Origin: Chryseobacterium cheonjiense
Lineage (GTDB): Bacteria > Bacteroidota > Bacteroidia > Flavobacteriales > Weeksellaceae
Assembly (NCBI RefSeq): GCF_012927265.1
Contig: NZ_JABBGF010000002.1
Location: 62,001 to 126,000, forward strand
Direction of reading: 5' to 3'
DNA length: 64,000 nucleotides
The notes below the pieces were generated by a model that was not told the DNA's origin, ran no database searches, and saw nothing but the letters and a program-made list of their open reading frames with translations. This document shows positions 8,215 to 16,846 of the stretch, piece after piece (positions within the stretch are counted from its first letter, which is position 1; each line of letters starts with the position of its first letter). The position numbers and the translations under genes are program-made.

Positions 8215-10821
8215 TTATAAGTCTGTTGGCCTGAAGACAAGACCTGTTTCCTCGAAATAATCCAAGGTAATTCGGTCGCCGTCATTCACATTTCCCGCAA
8301 GGATCTCACGAGACAATTTGTTGAGAACTTCCTGCTGAATGACTCTTTTTAACGGTCTTGCACCAAATGCAGGATCATACCCTTTGTTCATCAAATAATC
8401 TACAGCGTCCTGAGTGGCTGTCATAATGATGTTTCGCTTTGAAAGCATATCATTGAATCCTCTCAGCTGGTAGGTAACAATTTTTCCGATTTCTTTTTTT
8501 CTTAACGGCTGAAACAATACCACCTCATCAATTCTGTTCAGGAATTCCGGACGGAGGGTTTGCTTCAAGAGATCAAAAACTTCATCTTTGGCTTCCTCTA
8601 AAGTTTCAGGACTGATATTATCATCTTTGTCACGCTGAGCGGAATCGAAGCGTTCCTGAATTAAATGTGATCCTAAATTCGAGGTCATAATGATAATTGA
8701 GTTTTTGAAATTCACCACTCTTCCTTTATTGTCCGTCAGACGACCGTCATCCAAAACCTGCAACAATGTATTGAAAACATCAGGATGCGCTTTTTCTATT
8801 TCGTCAAGCAGCACTACTGAATAGGGCCTTCTCCTCACCGCTTCAGTGAGCTGACCGCCTTCATCATAGCCTACATATCCCGGAGGCGCTCCGACAAGTC
8901 TGGACACGCTGTGTCTTTCCTGATATTCACTCATATCAATTCTTGTCATATTGTTTTCATCATCGAATAAAAATTCTGCCAAGGCTTTTGCCAGCTCGGT
9001 TTTCCCGACTCCGGTTGTTCCCAGGAATAAAAATGAACCGATAGGCTTTTTATCATCGCTTAATCCTGCTCTGTTTCTTCTGATCGCATCTGCAACCGCT
9101 ATGATGGCTTCATCCTGGCCTACAACCCTGTGATGGAGTTCAGTTTCAAGATTCAGCAATTTTTCTCTTTCAGACTGAAGAAGTTTGGTAACCGGAATTC
9201 CGGTCCATTTTGCAATCACCTCAGAAATGTTTTCGGAAGTAACTTCTTCCTTGATCAGCTCATTCTGATGATTCTGCATTTCGATTTCAAGCTTTTTAAG
9301 ATCTTCTTCTTTTTCGCGGAGTTTTCCGTACTGTATTTCCGCTACTTTCGCGTAATCTCCTGCTCTTGAAGCTCTTTCCGCTTCCAGTTTCAGTGACTCA
9401 ATATCTTTTTTAATCTGTGTTAAATCTTCAGACTTCTGTTTTTCTTTCAGCCATTTTGCATTGATTTCATTTCTCTGCTCAGAAATTTTTGAAATATCTT
9501 CTTTTAAATGGTCGATTTTTGTCTGGTTTCCTTCTCTTGAAATGGCGGCAAGCTCAATTTCCAGCTGCATTAATTTTCTGTCTAAAACATCCAATTCTTC
9601 GGGCTTTGAATTGATTTCCATCCTCAATTTTGCAGAAGCCTCATCAATAAGGTCAATCGCCTTATCTGGTAAAAAACGGTCGGAAATATATCGTTGTGAC
9701 ATCTCCACAGCAGCAATAATTGCTTCGTCTTTGATTCTTACTTTATGGTGCGCTTCGTATTTATCTTTAATTCCACGAAGAATAGAGATGGCAGATTCCG
9801 TATCCGGTTCTTCCACCATTACTTTCTGGAAACGTCTTTCCAGCGCTTTATCTTTTTCAAAATATTTTTGATATTCATTGAGCGTGGTAGCACCAATGGC
9901 TCTTAATTCACCTCTTGCCAATGCTGGTTTCAGAATGTTGGCAGCATCCATTGCACCTTCACCGCCTCCGGCTCCAACTAATGTGTGGATTTCGTCAATG
10001 AAAAGAATAATCTGTCCGTCTGATTTAATGACTTCATTTACAACGGATTTTAAACGCTCTTCAAACTCACCTTTGTATTTCGCTCCCGCGATCAAAGCTC
10101 CCATATCCAATGAATATAAGGTCTTATCTACCAGGTTTTCAGGAACGTCACCACTGATAATCCTGTGGGCAATTCCTTCCGCGATGGCCGTTTTACCGAC
10201 ACCAGGCTCCCCGATCAGGATCGGGTTGTTTTTTGTTCTTCTCGAAAGAATCTGTAAAACTCTCCGGATTTCTTCATCACGTCCGATTACAGGATCCAGT
10301 TTACCTTCCGCTGCTAATTCATTAAAGTTTTTCGCATATTTATTTAAAGACTGATAGGTTTCTTCCGAACTTGCAGAAGTAGCCTTGCTTCCTTTTCTCA
10401 ATTCTTTGATTCCCCCTTCCAGAAGACTTTTGGTAACGCCCATATCTTTCAGCATTTTGGAAACTTCTGAATTTGTTTCTAAAAGAGAAAACCAAAGATG
10501 CTCTATGGTTACGTACTCATCTCCCATTTTTTTAGCGATGTTGGGTGCATCCAGCAAAACTTTGTTGGCCGATTGAGAGAGGTAAATATTTCCACCCTGC
10601 ACTTTCGGAAGCTTTTCTAAATTTTCACGGTTTCGCTCTCTTACCAAAGCAGCATCTGCTTCAGATTTTTTTAATAAGAAAGGCGAAATATTTTCATCTA
10701 CCTGAAAAATACCTTCAAGAAGATGTTGAGGTTCAATACTCTGGTTGCCGAATTCCATGGCTACCTGTTGAGCAGCCTGGATGGCTTCCTGCGATTTTAC
10801 GGTATATTGATTTAAGTTCAT
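8215..10821 (-). CDS. clpB: ATP-dependent disaggregase ClpB
   Basis: ClpB extracts polypeptides from aggregates together with DnaK. At 868 residues it has the full layout: N-terminal Clp repeat domain, AAA+ module 1 with Walker A GEPGVGKT, the long middle coiled coil (about 400-530, rich in Lys/Glu/Leu) that separates ClpB from ClpA and ClpC, and AAA+ module 2 with Walker A GTTGVGKT. No ClpP-binding IGL loop was noticed. It is a single-gene unit with a strong downstream terminator. I could not identify a heat-shock promoter upstream. Confidence 0.97.
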   Translation of the reverse strand: MNLNQYTVKSQEAIQAAQQVAMEFGNQSIEPQHLLEGIFQVDENISPFLLKKSEADAALVRERNRENLEKLPKVQGGNIYLSQSANKVLLDAPNIAKKMGDEYVTIEHLWFSLLETNSEVSKMLKDMGVTKSLLEGGIKELRKGSKATSASSEETYQSLNKYAKNFNELAAEGKLDPVIGRDEEIRRVLQILSRRTKNNPILIGEPGVGKTAIAEGIAHRIISGDVPENLVDKTLYSLDMGALIAGAKYKGEFEERLKSVVNEVIKSDGQIILFIDEIHTLVGAGGGEGAMDAANILKPALARGELRAIGATTLNEYQKYFEKDKALERRFQKVMVEEPDTESAISILRGIKDKYEAHHKVRIKDEAIIAAVEMSQRYISDRFLPDKAIDLIDEASAKLRMEINSKPEELDVLDRKLMQLEIELAAISREGNQTKIDHLKEDISKISEQRNEINAKWLKEKQKSEDLTQIKKDIESLKLEAERASRAGDYAKVAEIQYGKLREKEEDLKKLEIEMQNHQNELIKEEVTSENISEVIAKWTGIPVTKLLQSEREKLLNLETELHHRVVGQDEAIIAVADAIRRNRAGLSDDKKPIGSFLFLGTTGVGKTELAKALAEFLFDDENNMTRIDMSEYQERHSVSRLVGAPPGYVGYDEGGQLTEAVRRRPYSVVLLDEIEKAHPDVFNTLLQVLDDGRLTDNKGRVVNFKNSIIIMTSNLGSHLIQERFDSAQRDKDDNISPETLEEAKDEVFDLLKQTLRPEFLNRIDEVVLFQPLRKKEIGKIVTYQLRGFNDMLSKRNIIMTATQDAVDYLMNKGYDPAFGARPLKRVIQQEVLNKLSREILAGNVNDGDRITLDYFEETGLVFRPTDL

Positions 10822-11165
10822 ATTCTGTATATGTTTTGGTTTAATTTAGTTTTCATCGTATTGATTTCAGACATCAGATTTCAGACCATAAGAGTTTAAT
10901 GCATATTAAATTTTTAAATCCGAGTTTCTAATTTCTGATGCCCTCCATCCTATTTAATCAATTAATTCGAAAGCTATATCACAAAAAGCATTCAATTATT
11001 GATTTTTTAAAAAATATAGACAAATTTTCCGAAAAATGTATTTTAAATTTGATTCTGACAGACAAAAATTCCGGTTAGGCTGTTTTCAAATAAAAATTAT
11101 GGAAGAAAAGTCAGATTTGGAAAAAATATGAAGTTCAAAATTCTTTATCAGGTTTAAAACGAGCA

Positions 11166-11236
11166 TAATAGATTTAGGCTAAAGTAATTAGAAATTTTTT
11201 ACATTTTAAAATAGACTAAAGTCCGTTCCTATTGAA
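11166..11236 (+). repeat. Dispersed CTAAAG intergenic repeat, copy A
   Basis: The copy begins TAATAGATTT, has GGCTAAAG, about 30 nt of AT-rich spacer, GACTAAAGTC, and ends CGTTCCTATTGA. The same order of blocks occurs at 26522-26591, where the hairpin cores are better preserved. This copy is the more decayed of the two. Confidence 0.6.
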
Positions 11237-11281
11237 GGCAAAATCATCCGTTCAAAATCAAAATATTAAAATCAAAATAAT

Positions 11282-11289
11282 TACTTTTG
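11282..11289 (+). promoter_or_regulatory. -7 promoter element of the TetR gene
   Basis: TACTTTTG matches the Bacteroidota -7 consensus TAnnTTTG, 11 nt before the ATG at 11301. It rules out the longer frame that begins upstream of the promoter. Confidence 0.5.
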
Positions 11290-11300
11290 TCTTTTACCAG

Positions 11301-11885
11301 ATGGAGCTTAAAGAAAAACAAAAGAAAATATTGGATGTTGCAGTAGAACTTTTCAAGGAGAAAGGTTATATGGGCAGCTCTGTAAGGGATTTGGCGACCA
11401 AACTCAACATCAAGGCCGCTTCACTGTATGCCCACATCCGTTCCAAAGAAGAAATTTTAGAATGGATTTGTTTCGGTATTGCCCAGGAATTCTTTGATGA
11501 GCTGCAGGAAGTAAAGAACACGAATATTCCGCCAAGGGAAAAACTCAACCTTTTTATTGAAAAACATTTGTCGGTGGTTCTTAAAAACCGCGATGTCACG
11601 CATATTTACTCCAATGAATGGAAGCACCTGGAAGAGCGTCTTCCTGAATTTATTGCGCTGCGGAAAAATTACCAGCAGGAAGTGGAAGAACTGATTTCCA
11701 AAATCTATAAGGCTGAAAACTGGGAGCTGAGATCATCTGCTTTTACAACAAGATTCATCCTTCATACGTTGAATAATTCGTATTTCTGGTTCAAAAGAAA
11801 TACAGAATCCACCACCGAAATCACGGATGAGATCAGGGATAAGATCCTGTATGGTTTGTTGGGGAAAAATGCTTCGACAGAGTAA
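11301..11885 (+). CDS. TetR/AcrR-family transcriptional regulator
   Basis: The protein has 194 residues from the ATG at 11301, chosen because a consensus -7 element sits just before it. The N-terminal TetR helix-turn-helix is clear (ILDVAVELFKEKGY, then VRDLATKLNIKAASLYAHI); the C-terminal ligand domain is helical. TetR proteins of this type often repress fatty-acid or phenylacetate catabolism genes. A palindrome at the paaK promoter 9 kb away is a possible target, but no copy of that palindrome is visible at its own promoter, so the link is only a hypothesis. Confidence 0.85.
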   Translation: MELKEKQKKILDVAVELFKEKGYMGSSVRDLATKLNIKAASLYAHIRSKEEILEWICFGIAQEFFDELQEVKNTNIPPREKLNLFIEKHLSVVLKNRDVTHIYSNEWKHLEERLPEFIALRKNYQQEVEELISKIYKAENWELRSSAFTTRFILHTLNNSYFWFKRNTESTTEITDEIRDKILYGLLGKNASTE

Positions 11886-11926
11886 TAATAATTACATATA
11901 CCGAAATATTCAGTCTTTTATATCAA

Positions 11927-12760
11927 TTAAAACTGTAGATCTGCAAGTACCGGAAAATGGTCCGACGGATAGAGCAGATTTTCTCTCCTGTCATTGATGT
12001 GTCTGTGGGACTTAATTTTAAATCCTTTTACAAATATATAATCGATTCTGTCTTTCGGAATTTCATTAACGTTAAATGCTGTAAATGTTCCTTTCGGGCC
12101 GTAATGTTTTGTTTCTGAATGATAAAAACTGTCTTTCATGTTCTGTGACATAATTTTTATCGGTTCCGAATCTTCGGTTAAATTAAAATCACCGCTTACG
12201 GTTACCGGTAAGTTTTTAGGATTCAGTTCTTTGATTTTCTTTAAAATCAGTTCAGAAGATTTCACTCTTGCCACGTTGCCAATATGATCAAAGTGAAGAT
12301 TCAGGGCCAGGAATTCTTTTTCCGATTTTTTATCTTTAAAAAGTGCATAGGTACAGATTCTGTTCAGCGCTGCATCCCATCCTTTAGAAGGTTTCTCAGG
12401 AGTTTCGGAAAGCCAGAACGTCCCGGATTTGATAACCTGCAATCTGCCCGCATCATAAAATATCGCGGAAAACTCACCTTTTTCCTTTCCATCATCTCTG
12501 CCCACGCCTACATAATCATAATTTTTCAATGCGTTTTTAATATCTTTCATCTGTTCCGGCAACGCTTCCTGAACCCCGAAATAATCCGGATGATAATAGG
12601 AAAGAAGGTCTGCTACATCTTGTTTCCTGTTCGTCCAGGCGTTTTCTTTATCGGAATCTACATTTAATCTGATATTAAAACTCATCACTTTAAGATCCTG
12701 TGAAAAACCTAAAGCAAACATCATCATACATACGATTGAAAATCTGAAACTCATAATCAT
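11927..12760 (-). CDS. Secreted endonuclease/exonuclease/phosphatase-family hydrolase
   Basis: The 277-residue protein has the EEP (DNase I-like) fold signatures: MSFNIRL near the mature N-terminus, VQEALPEQ with the metal-binding Glu, SGDFNL, RIDYIF and the final SDHFPV with the catalytic His. A signal peptide (about residues 1-20, ending GFSQ) sends it across the inner membrane. The substrate could be nucleic acid, a phosphoinositol/sphingomyelin-like lipid or another phosphodiester; the sequence does not decide. An alternative start two codons downstream would not change the product. Confidence 0.88.
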   Translation of the reverse strand: MIMSFRFSIVCMMMFALGFSQDLKVMSFNIRLNVDSDKENAWTNRKQDVADLLSYYHPDYFGVQEALPEQMKDIKNALKNYDYVGVGRDDGKEKGEFSAIFYDAGRLQVIKSGTFWLSETPEKPSKGWDAALNRICTYALFKDKKSEKEFLALNLHFDHIGNVARVKSSELILKKIKELNPKNLPVTVSGDFNLTEDSEPIKIMSQNMKDSFYHSETKHYGPKGTFTAFNVNEIPKDRIDYIFVKGFKIKSHRHINDRRENLLYPSDHFPVLADLQF

Positions 12761-12868
12761 TTATTTTAGTTAAAACAAAAATAAGGTTTATCCTATAGAA
12801 AGCCTATTTAACAGTAACTTTTAATAAATAATTAAAATCATTTGATTCTTGAAAAGAGCCTTTATTGT

Positions 12869-13072
12869 TTATTCAATCTTAATATTTTTATCTTCTTCTA
12901 CAGAAATGAAATATTCTTCAAAATCTTTCTGGTAAACCGGCTTTTCACTCTCTAATTTTACTACTCCGATAGATGTATAGTGAGCCGCCGGTTTTATATT
13001 CTTTTTTTTAAGTTCTTTTTCAAGATTTTCGATATCAATATCTTTTTTCAGAACTGCGATATAGGTTTTCAT
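12869..13072 (-). CDS. Stand-alone inhibitor-I9-like small protein paired with a subtilase
   Basis: The 67 residues follow the beta-alpha-beta-beta-alpha-beta order of subtilisin prodomains (inhibitor family I9): strand TYIAVLK, helix IENLEKELKKKN, strands around AAHYTSIGVVKLES, helix around KDFEEYF and a last strand in ISVEEDKNIKIE. SVEED is a typical I9 ending. The start lies 2 nt after the stop of the subtilase gene, so translation is coupled. There is no signal peptide. The likely role is to inhibit, fold or hold in check the cytosolic protease; this is inferred from the fold pattern and position. Confidence 0.75.
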   Translation of the reverse strand: MKTYIAVLKKDIDIENLEKELKKKNIKPAAHYTSIGVVKLESEKPVYQKDFEEYFISVEEDKNIKIE

Positions 13073-13074
13073 TT

Positions 13075-14331
13075 TTATGCCTGTATTAATCCGCTTCCGA
13101 TATCCCGGTATTTCAAACCTTCAATCGGTTTTGCTTTGGTTTCAGCAAGTTCCCAGATTTCTTTTGCCGTTTTTTCGGGGAACTGTTCCATGTAGAGAGC
13201 CATCATTCCGGAAACGTGCGGTGTAGCCATACTTGTCCCGCTCATCGCGTAGTAGCTACTGCTTTTATTTTTGCTGTTTTTAGGATAAGTGCTGATAATG
13301 TCGACTCCAGGAGCACAAATATTGACGCTGCCTCCTGTTGCGGGGTTCAGTCCGGCATTAGAGAACTTTGCAATTTTCATATGCCCATCTATCGCACCTA
13401 CCGCCATGATGGAAGAGGTATTCGCAGGAGAAGAAACCGGCTTTGGAACTGATGGCCGGCTGCTGTCGTTTCCGGCAGCGGCAATAATGATGCAGTTGCT
13501 TTCCAGCGCTCTTGCACCCACGGTTTCGAAAAGTAGCGAGGGGGCATCATTGAGTTTTACGGCAGAAGCCAGTGACAAAGACAAAATCCTGAATTTCTTT
13601 GTAATAGCCCAATCTATGGCATCGATTACACTGCTGGTGGTTCCTTTTCCGGAATCGGAAAGCACTTTGGCAATTTTTAAATTGGCATCTTTGGCTATTC
13701 CGTACCGCTTTCCGTTGTCCAGTCTGATGTTCCCGGCTGCTATTCCTGCACAGTGTGTCCCGTGTCCATTCGGGTCGCGGTCCCAGCTTTCTCCGCTGAT
13801 GAAAGATTTTCCTTCAATTTCCCTTCCTGAAAAATCGGGGTGCGACAATTCTATTCCTGTATCCAGAATACAGATATCAATACCTTTTCCGGTGTAGAAC
13901 GAATTTTCGATATTAAGCGCTTTTAATCCCCATTCCATTTCTATGAGGGATTTTTGCGGCAAAGGTTTATTTGTAATATATTTTTCCAGCTCCGAGATTT
14001 TATCGGTAATTTCCGCGGATTGCTTTTTCAGTTCATTGATGATAGATAATTCATCTGCAGAAAAGAATTCTCTTTCTTTTTCAAAATAAACGATGGGATT
14101 AGAATCATTTTTAACAGCACTTTTCAGTTGTTCTTCATCCATATTTTCAACTACCAGAACGCCCAAATTTTTATAAAGAACACCGTTATCATTATCAATT
14201 ACCTCGTAAGAGCGGTTTTCTGATGAAAGAAATTCTGACGAAGTAATGGTAACTTCCAGTTCGTTTTCTACTTTCCTGAGGGAATTTTTTTGCTGATCTT
14301 CGAGCACAACAATATATCTTTCTTTTTCCAT
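13075..14331 (-). CDS. Cytosolic subtilisin-like serine protease (S8)
   Basis: The catalytic triad is complete: Asp157 in CILDTGI, His190 in NGHGTHC, Ser367 in GTSMATPHVSG, and the oxyanion Asn288 in AAAGND. Residues 4-90 look like an I9-type prodomain (YIVVLED at the front, IVYFEKE at its end), and a predicted coiled coil of about 35 residues (92-125) links it to the catalytic domain. The N-terminus MEKERYIVV has no signal peptide, which is unusual because most bacterial subtilases are exported. It is gene four of the DUF2589 operon, 8 nt after the 192-residue protein and 2 nt before the I9-like gene. Confidence 0.93.
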   Translation of the reverse strand: MEKERYIVVLEDQQKNSLRKVENELEVTITSSEFLSSENRSYEVIDNDNGVLYKNLGVLVVENMDEEQLKSAVKNDSNPIVYFEKEREFFSADELSIINELKKQSAEITDKISELEKYITNKPLPQKSLIEMEWGLKALNIENSFYTGKGIDICILDTGIELSHPDFSGREIEGKSFISGESWDRDPNGHGTHCAGIAAGNIRLDNGKRYGIAKDANLKIAKVLSDSGKGTTSSVIDAIDWAITKKFRILSLSLASAVKLNDAPSLLFETVGARALESNCIIIAAAGNDSSRPSVPKPVSSPANTSSIMAVGAIDGHMKIAKFSNAGLNPATGGSVNICAPGVDIISTYPKNSKNKSSSYYAMSGTSMATPHVSGMMALYMEQFPEKTAKEIWELAETKAKPIEGLKYRDIGSGLIQA

Positions 14332-14339
14332 AGCGTTAT

Positions 14340-14918
14340 TTATATTAGTTTTAAAAGGACTTTTTCAATAACCAAGAATATATCTTCCGAAATCATACTA
14401 AGTCTCAGTTTTTTGTTAATTCCTAAAATCTGTGTGTTGTGGTTAACAAGCGAGTTCCAGAATATTTCAATTTTGGGGATTGTATTGAGATCTTTTACTT
14501 TATCTTCATCTAAAAATCCGTTCTGGTATAAAGAAACAATAAGTCCTGAAAGGATTTCCTCGGCTTCATCGAGTTTTTTCTGTTCTTTACCGTACATCTC
14601 CGTCAGCAATCCGTGGATGCTTTCGATTGCGCTGAATGAAAAACCCCATTGAAGTTCACGCTTTGCAGTCGTAATCTTTTCCATCTGCACAGGATTAAAC
14701 CCTCTTTTCACCGTAGAAATCATATTCATGACCTTAAGTACTTCAGATTCACAGGTTGTATTGCCTTTGGTTTTTAAATATTCTAAAAATTCGTGAAGAA
14801 AAGCTTCAAACTGCCCGTCAAAATCGAAGGATTTCGACAGATAAAGCTCCTGGACCTTATTAAAAAGCTGAAGTAGTTCCTGAATTTTCTGTATCGTATG
14901 ATGAACGAGTTCCTGCAT
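14340..14918 (-). CDS. Unknown helical protein of the DUF2589-subtilase operon
   Basis: I do not recognise a family. The 192 residues are predicted nearly all helical, without signal peptide or membrane helix. The start codon overlaps the preceding stop in TAATG (14916-14920), and the subtilase gene follows after 8 nt, so it belongs to the operon. It could be a partner, adaptor or substrate of the protease; nothing in the sequence separates these. Confidence 0.7.
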   Translation of the reverse strand: MQELVHHTIQKIQELLQLFNKVQELYLSKSFDFDGQFEAFLHEFLEYLKTKGNTTCESEVLKVMNMISTVKRGFNPVQMEKITTAKRELQWGFSFSAIESIHGLLTEMYGKEQKKLDEAEEILSGLIVSLYQNGFLDEDKVKDLNTIPKIEIFWNSLVNHNTQILGINKKLRLSMISEDIFLVIEKVLLKLI

Positions 14919-15637
14919 TATTCAAAAATTATCTGTTCTATTTCTTTACCGTCTTTGTCTTTGTAGGACATGATTCTGATGCCTTCTTCTTCCATCTCCA
15001 CATGAAGGTTGATGAATAATTTATCTTTATCTTCAGCAGAATTGGTATTCGGGTCAATATAGATGTTGTTTAATTTTGAATTGATTAAACTGTACCTGTT
15101 TAGCACTTCCGCATAAATTTGTTGCAGCGCTAAAGATTCTTCTTCCGTTGAAGTTCCGTCAATAGGTCTTTCCACAGGCTTTTGCGGGGTTGCAGCAATA
15201 GCTCTGGCCGAAGTTTTTTTAATATCAGCCATTTGTGCTCCTGTTTCCTGTTTTTGTAATCTGACGGAAGCCAGCCCTCCTGTTCTGATTGAATTGACTA
15301 TTGTCCTGAAATCTTCATTCTGAATATTTTTTGTAGAAATCGGCTGGATATTCAGCTGTTTTTCTTTGTTGACCGTATAAATTCGTTCGTTGACATCGTG
15401 AATTAATTTGAGTTCGTTTATCGGAAAGTTCCTGTCGGCATCGGCATCAATATCGGTGATCTTAATAGGAATATCCATTTTCACACTGGGAAGTGAATAT
15501 CTCGGAACTTTAAAATATTTTAAGTACTCGTGTTGAGCATACTCTTTTGCGATGGCCACTGCATTTTCGTCTGCTTTTTTACGAGCCTGAATTATCTCAT
15601 TATTGAGATAATCCAGGTAATCTGATAATTTAATCAT
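14918..15637 (-). CDS. Unknown protein of the DUF2589-subtilase operon
   Basis: The 239-residue protein has an N-terminal helix (about 1-45), then a strand-rich segment with the motif VPRYSLPSVKMDIPIKI, a low-complexity Ala/Thr/Pro linker near residue 150 and a C-terminal strand segment (LFINLHVEM, GIRIMSY, IEQIIFE). The strand segment with paired SVKMDIPI-type strands resembles the style of the DUF2589 protein encoded 14 nt upstream (EISVPFIALLNVPSFRI), so the two could be distant relatives or subunits. No signal peptide. Function unknown. Confidence 0.7.
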   Translation of the reverse strand: MIKLSDYLDYLNNEIIQARKKADENAVAIAKEYAQHEYLKYFKVPRYSLPSVKMDIPIKITDIDADADRNFPINELKLIHDVNERIYTVNKEKQLNIQPISTKNIQNEDFRTIVNSIRTGGLASVRLQKQETGAQMADIKKTSARAIAATPQKPVERPIDGTSTEEESLALQQIYAEVLNRYSLINSKLNNIYIDPNTNSAEDKDKLFINLHVEMEEEGIRIMSYKDKDGKEIEQIIFE

Positions 15638-15651
15638 GACTCGTAAAAGTT

Positions 15652-16521
15652 TTATTGAGCAAGCAGTCCAAGAACTTTTTCCAATCCTGCAGGCATTTCG
15701 TCATTGGTTGCCTTTACTTTTACCCCAAGAGAATATTCCTTTTCTACTTTAATTCCTGTGCTGGAAGTTCTCTTATAAGATACATCAACGTTGAATTTTA
15801 CCGGACCGAAGCCTCCTGAAGCTCCCGCTTTAATTCCGAATTCGTCACTTACATCTTTGGTGTAGGTTGAATTTAATTTCACGTTGAAATCTACATCACA
15901 AGTTTCTATTCTGAAGCTTGGTACATTCAGCAAGGCAATGAAAGGAACGGAAATTTCCACATCCTGCTCGATGGTAGGATCTACATTCGGAGTTTCTTCT
16001 TCGTTTTTATATTCAGGATTCGGCACATGCTTTTTGTATTTGAATTCTGCCATACGAAGCTTGTTTTCTTCTCCGTCTTTTTCAAAACCAACCTGCTGGA
16101 TGAAGCTCACGGTGCTGATTGCTGCGTTGGATTGTGCTTTAACACATGCATCGAGCGGACCGCCAATTATTTTTGCAAAATCAATGCTTCCTAATTCTGC
16201 CGCGAAGTCTGCGTTTTCCGCTCCTGATGTTTTAAAAACCTGATCATCGGCGATCATTTTTCCAGCAATCATTTTCATTACTTCCGATGAAACTGCTGCG
16301 AAGGATTTTTCCCATTTTTCATCGTAATTCTTCTTAAAATCATCGATGATGTTTAATAATTCTTTGTTTGAAAGAGCGGTAAGTTCAGAAGTTTCGATTC
16401 CTGAAACTTTTTCATACACTGCAGGCGTTAATGATTTTTCAAGTCCTGTTAAAAGGTCAATTAATTCGTTTTTTGATTTTTTGGTGTGGTTTGCTTCCAA
16501 CACCGACTTTAATGTTTCCAT
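15652..16521 (-). CDS. DUF2589-domain protein, first gene of a protease-linked operon
   Basis: The 289 residues begin with a helical region (1-110). The DUF2589 core follows: IDFAKIIGGPLDACVKAQSN, continuing into the FIQQVGF helix, then a long set of amphipathic strands (MAEFKYKKHV, VEISVPFIALLNVPSFRI, CDVDFNVKL, FNVDVSYKRTS, YSLGVKVKA). I know of no assigned biochemical function for this family. There is no signal peptide. As first gene of the five-gene operon it sits behind a promoter with an overlapping palindrome. Alternating amphipathic strands raise the possibility of oligomer or pore formation, but that is speculation. Confidence 0.75.
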   Translation of the reverse strand: METLKSVLEANHTKKSKNELIDLLTGLEKSLTPAVYEKVSGIETSELTALSNKELLNIIDDFKKNYDEKWEKSFAAVSSEVMKMIAGKMIADDQVFKTSGAENADFAAELGSIDFAKIIGGPLDACVKAQSNAAISTVSFIQQVGFEKDGEENKLRMAEFKYKKHVPNPEYKNEEETPNVDPTIEQDVEISVPFIALLNVPSFRIETCDVDFNVKLNSTYTKDVSDEFGIKAGASGGFGPVKFNVDVSYKRTSSTGIKVEKEYSLGVKVKATNDEMPAGLEKVLGLLAQ

Positions 16522-16555
16522 GTTTTTGAATTGTTTTTAGTAAAAATTTCTACTG

Positions 16556-16580
16556 CAAATGTATGTCGCTAAATAGTGAC
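16556..16580 (-). promoter_or_regulatory. Promoter and palindromic operator of the DUF2589-subtilase operon
   Basis: On the minus strand TACATTTG (16556-16563) is a perfect TAnnTTTG -7 element, 34 nt before the DUF2589 start codon. Directly upstream, in the space between -7 and -33, lies the palindrome GTCGCTAAATAGTGAC (16565-16580), symmetric except for one base pair. No clear TTG -33 is seen, which fits a promoter needing an activator or held by a repressor. Confidence 0.55.
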
Positions 16581-16630
16581 CTATATCAGTGATTCAACTA
16601 AACTTCAACCGTAAAATCACCCAAATAAAA

Positions 16631-16660
16631 AAAGTAGATTCCCGATAGAGAATCTACTTT
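16631..16660 (-). terminator. Hairpin terminator
   Basis: An 11 bp perfect stem (16631-16641 with 16650-16660) is followed on the minus strand by a T-rich run. It probably ends transcripts coming from the SDR gene before the DUF2589 promoter, although it lies about 190 nt after the SDR stop. Confidence 0.65.
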
Positions 16661-16846
16661 ACTTTTTACTTAAGGCTTTTAATCTTATTTAACCACAAAG
16701 AAACAAAAAGCTGTTTTAATATTTTTTTAACAAAGCTTCCAAAAGAATAAAAGCAAAGATTTTAAAACCATAGAACCCTTTTAATCTTATTAATAATACG
16801 GTTAAAATTTAAATTAGCTCAAACAGACTTCTGGTAAGACCAAAAA

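Larger units (their letters stand above)
10822..11300. other. Divergent intergenic region between clpB and the TetR gene
   Basis: This 479 bp region is AT-rich. A direct repeat GATTTCAGAC occurs at 10863-10872 and 10877-10886. A copy of a dispersed CTAAAG-type repeat occupies 11166-11236, and the TetR promoter lies at its right end. No gene is supported; a frame that begins at 11232 is only an upstream extension of the TetR gene. Confidence 0.5.
16522..16846. other. Intergenic region between the DUF2589 operon and the SDR gene
   Basis: This 325 bp stretch holds the operon promoter/operator (16556-16580), a hairpin (16631-16660) and an AT-rich tail from 16680 with CTTTTAATCTTATT occurring twice (near 16675 and 16782) and AACCACAAAG-type low-complexity sequence. 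No gene is supported. Confidence 0.5.

Noticed and set aside
9461..10354. Two long plus-strand reading frames opposite clpB
   Set aside because: ClpB is certain here; the frames have no domain and reflect codon bias of the gene on the other strand.
10863..10886. Direct repeat GATTTCAGAC upstream of clpB as heat-shock operator
   Set aside because: It resembles neither CIRCE nor HAIR and lies some distance upstream; low-complexity repetition is as likely.
13075..14331. The S8 protease as an exported subtilisin or T9SS cargo
   Set aside because: There is no signal peptide at any plausible start and no C-terminal sorting domain.
16680..16846. AACCACAAAG-type AT-rich stretch as an RNA gene
   Set aside because: No stable fold or conserved motif is apparent; it looks like decayed intergenic repeat sequence.
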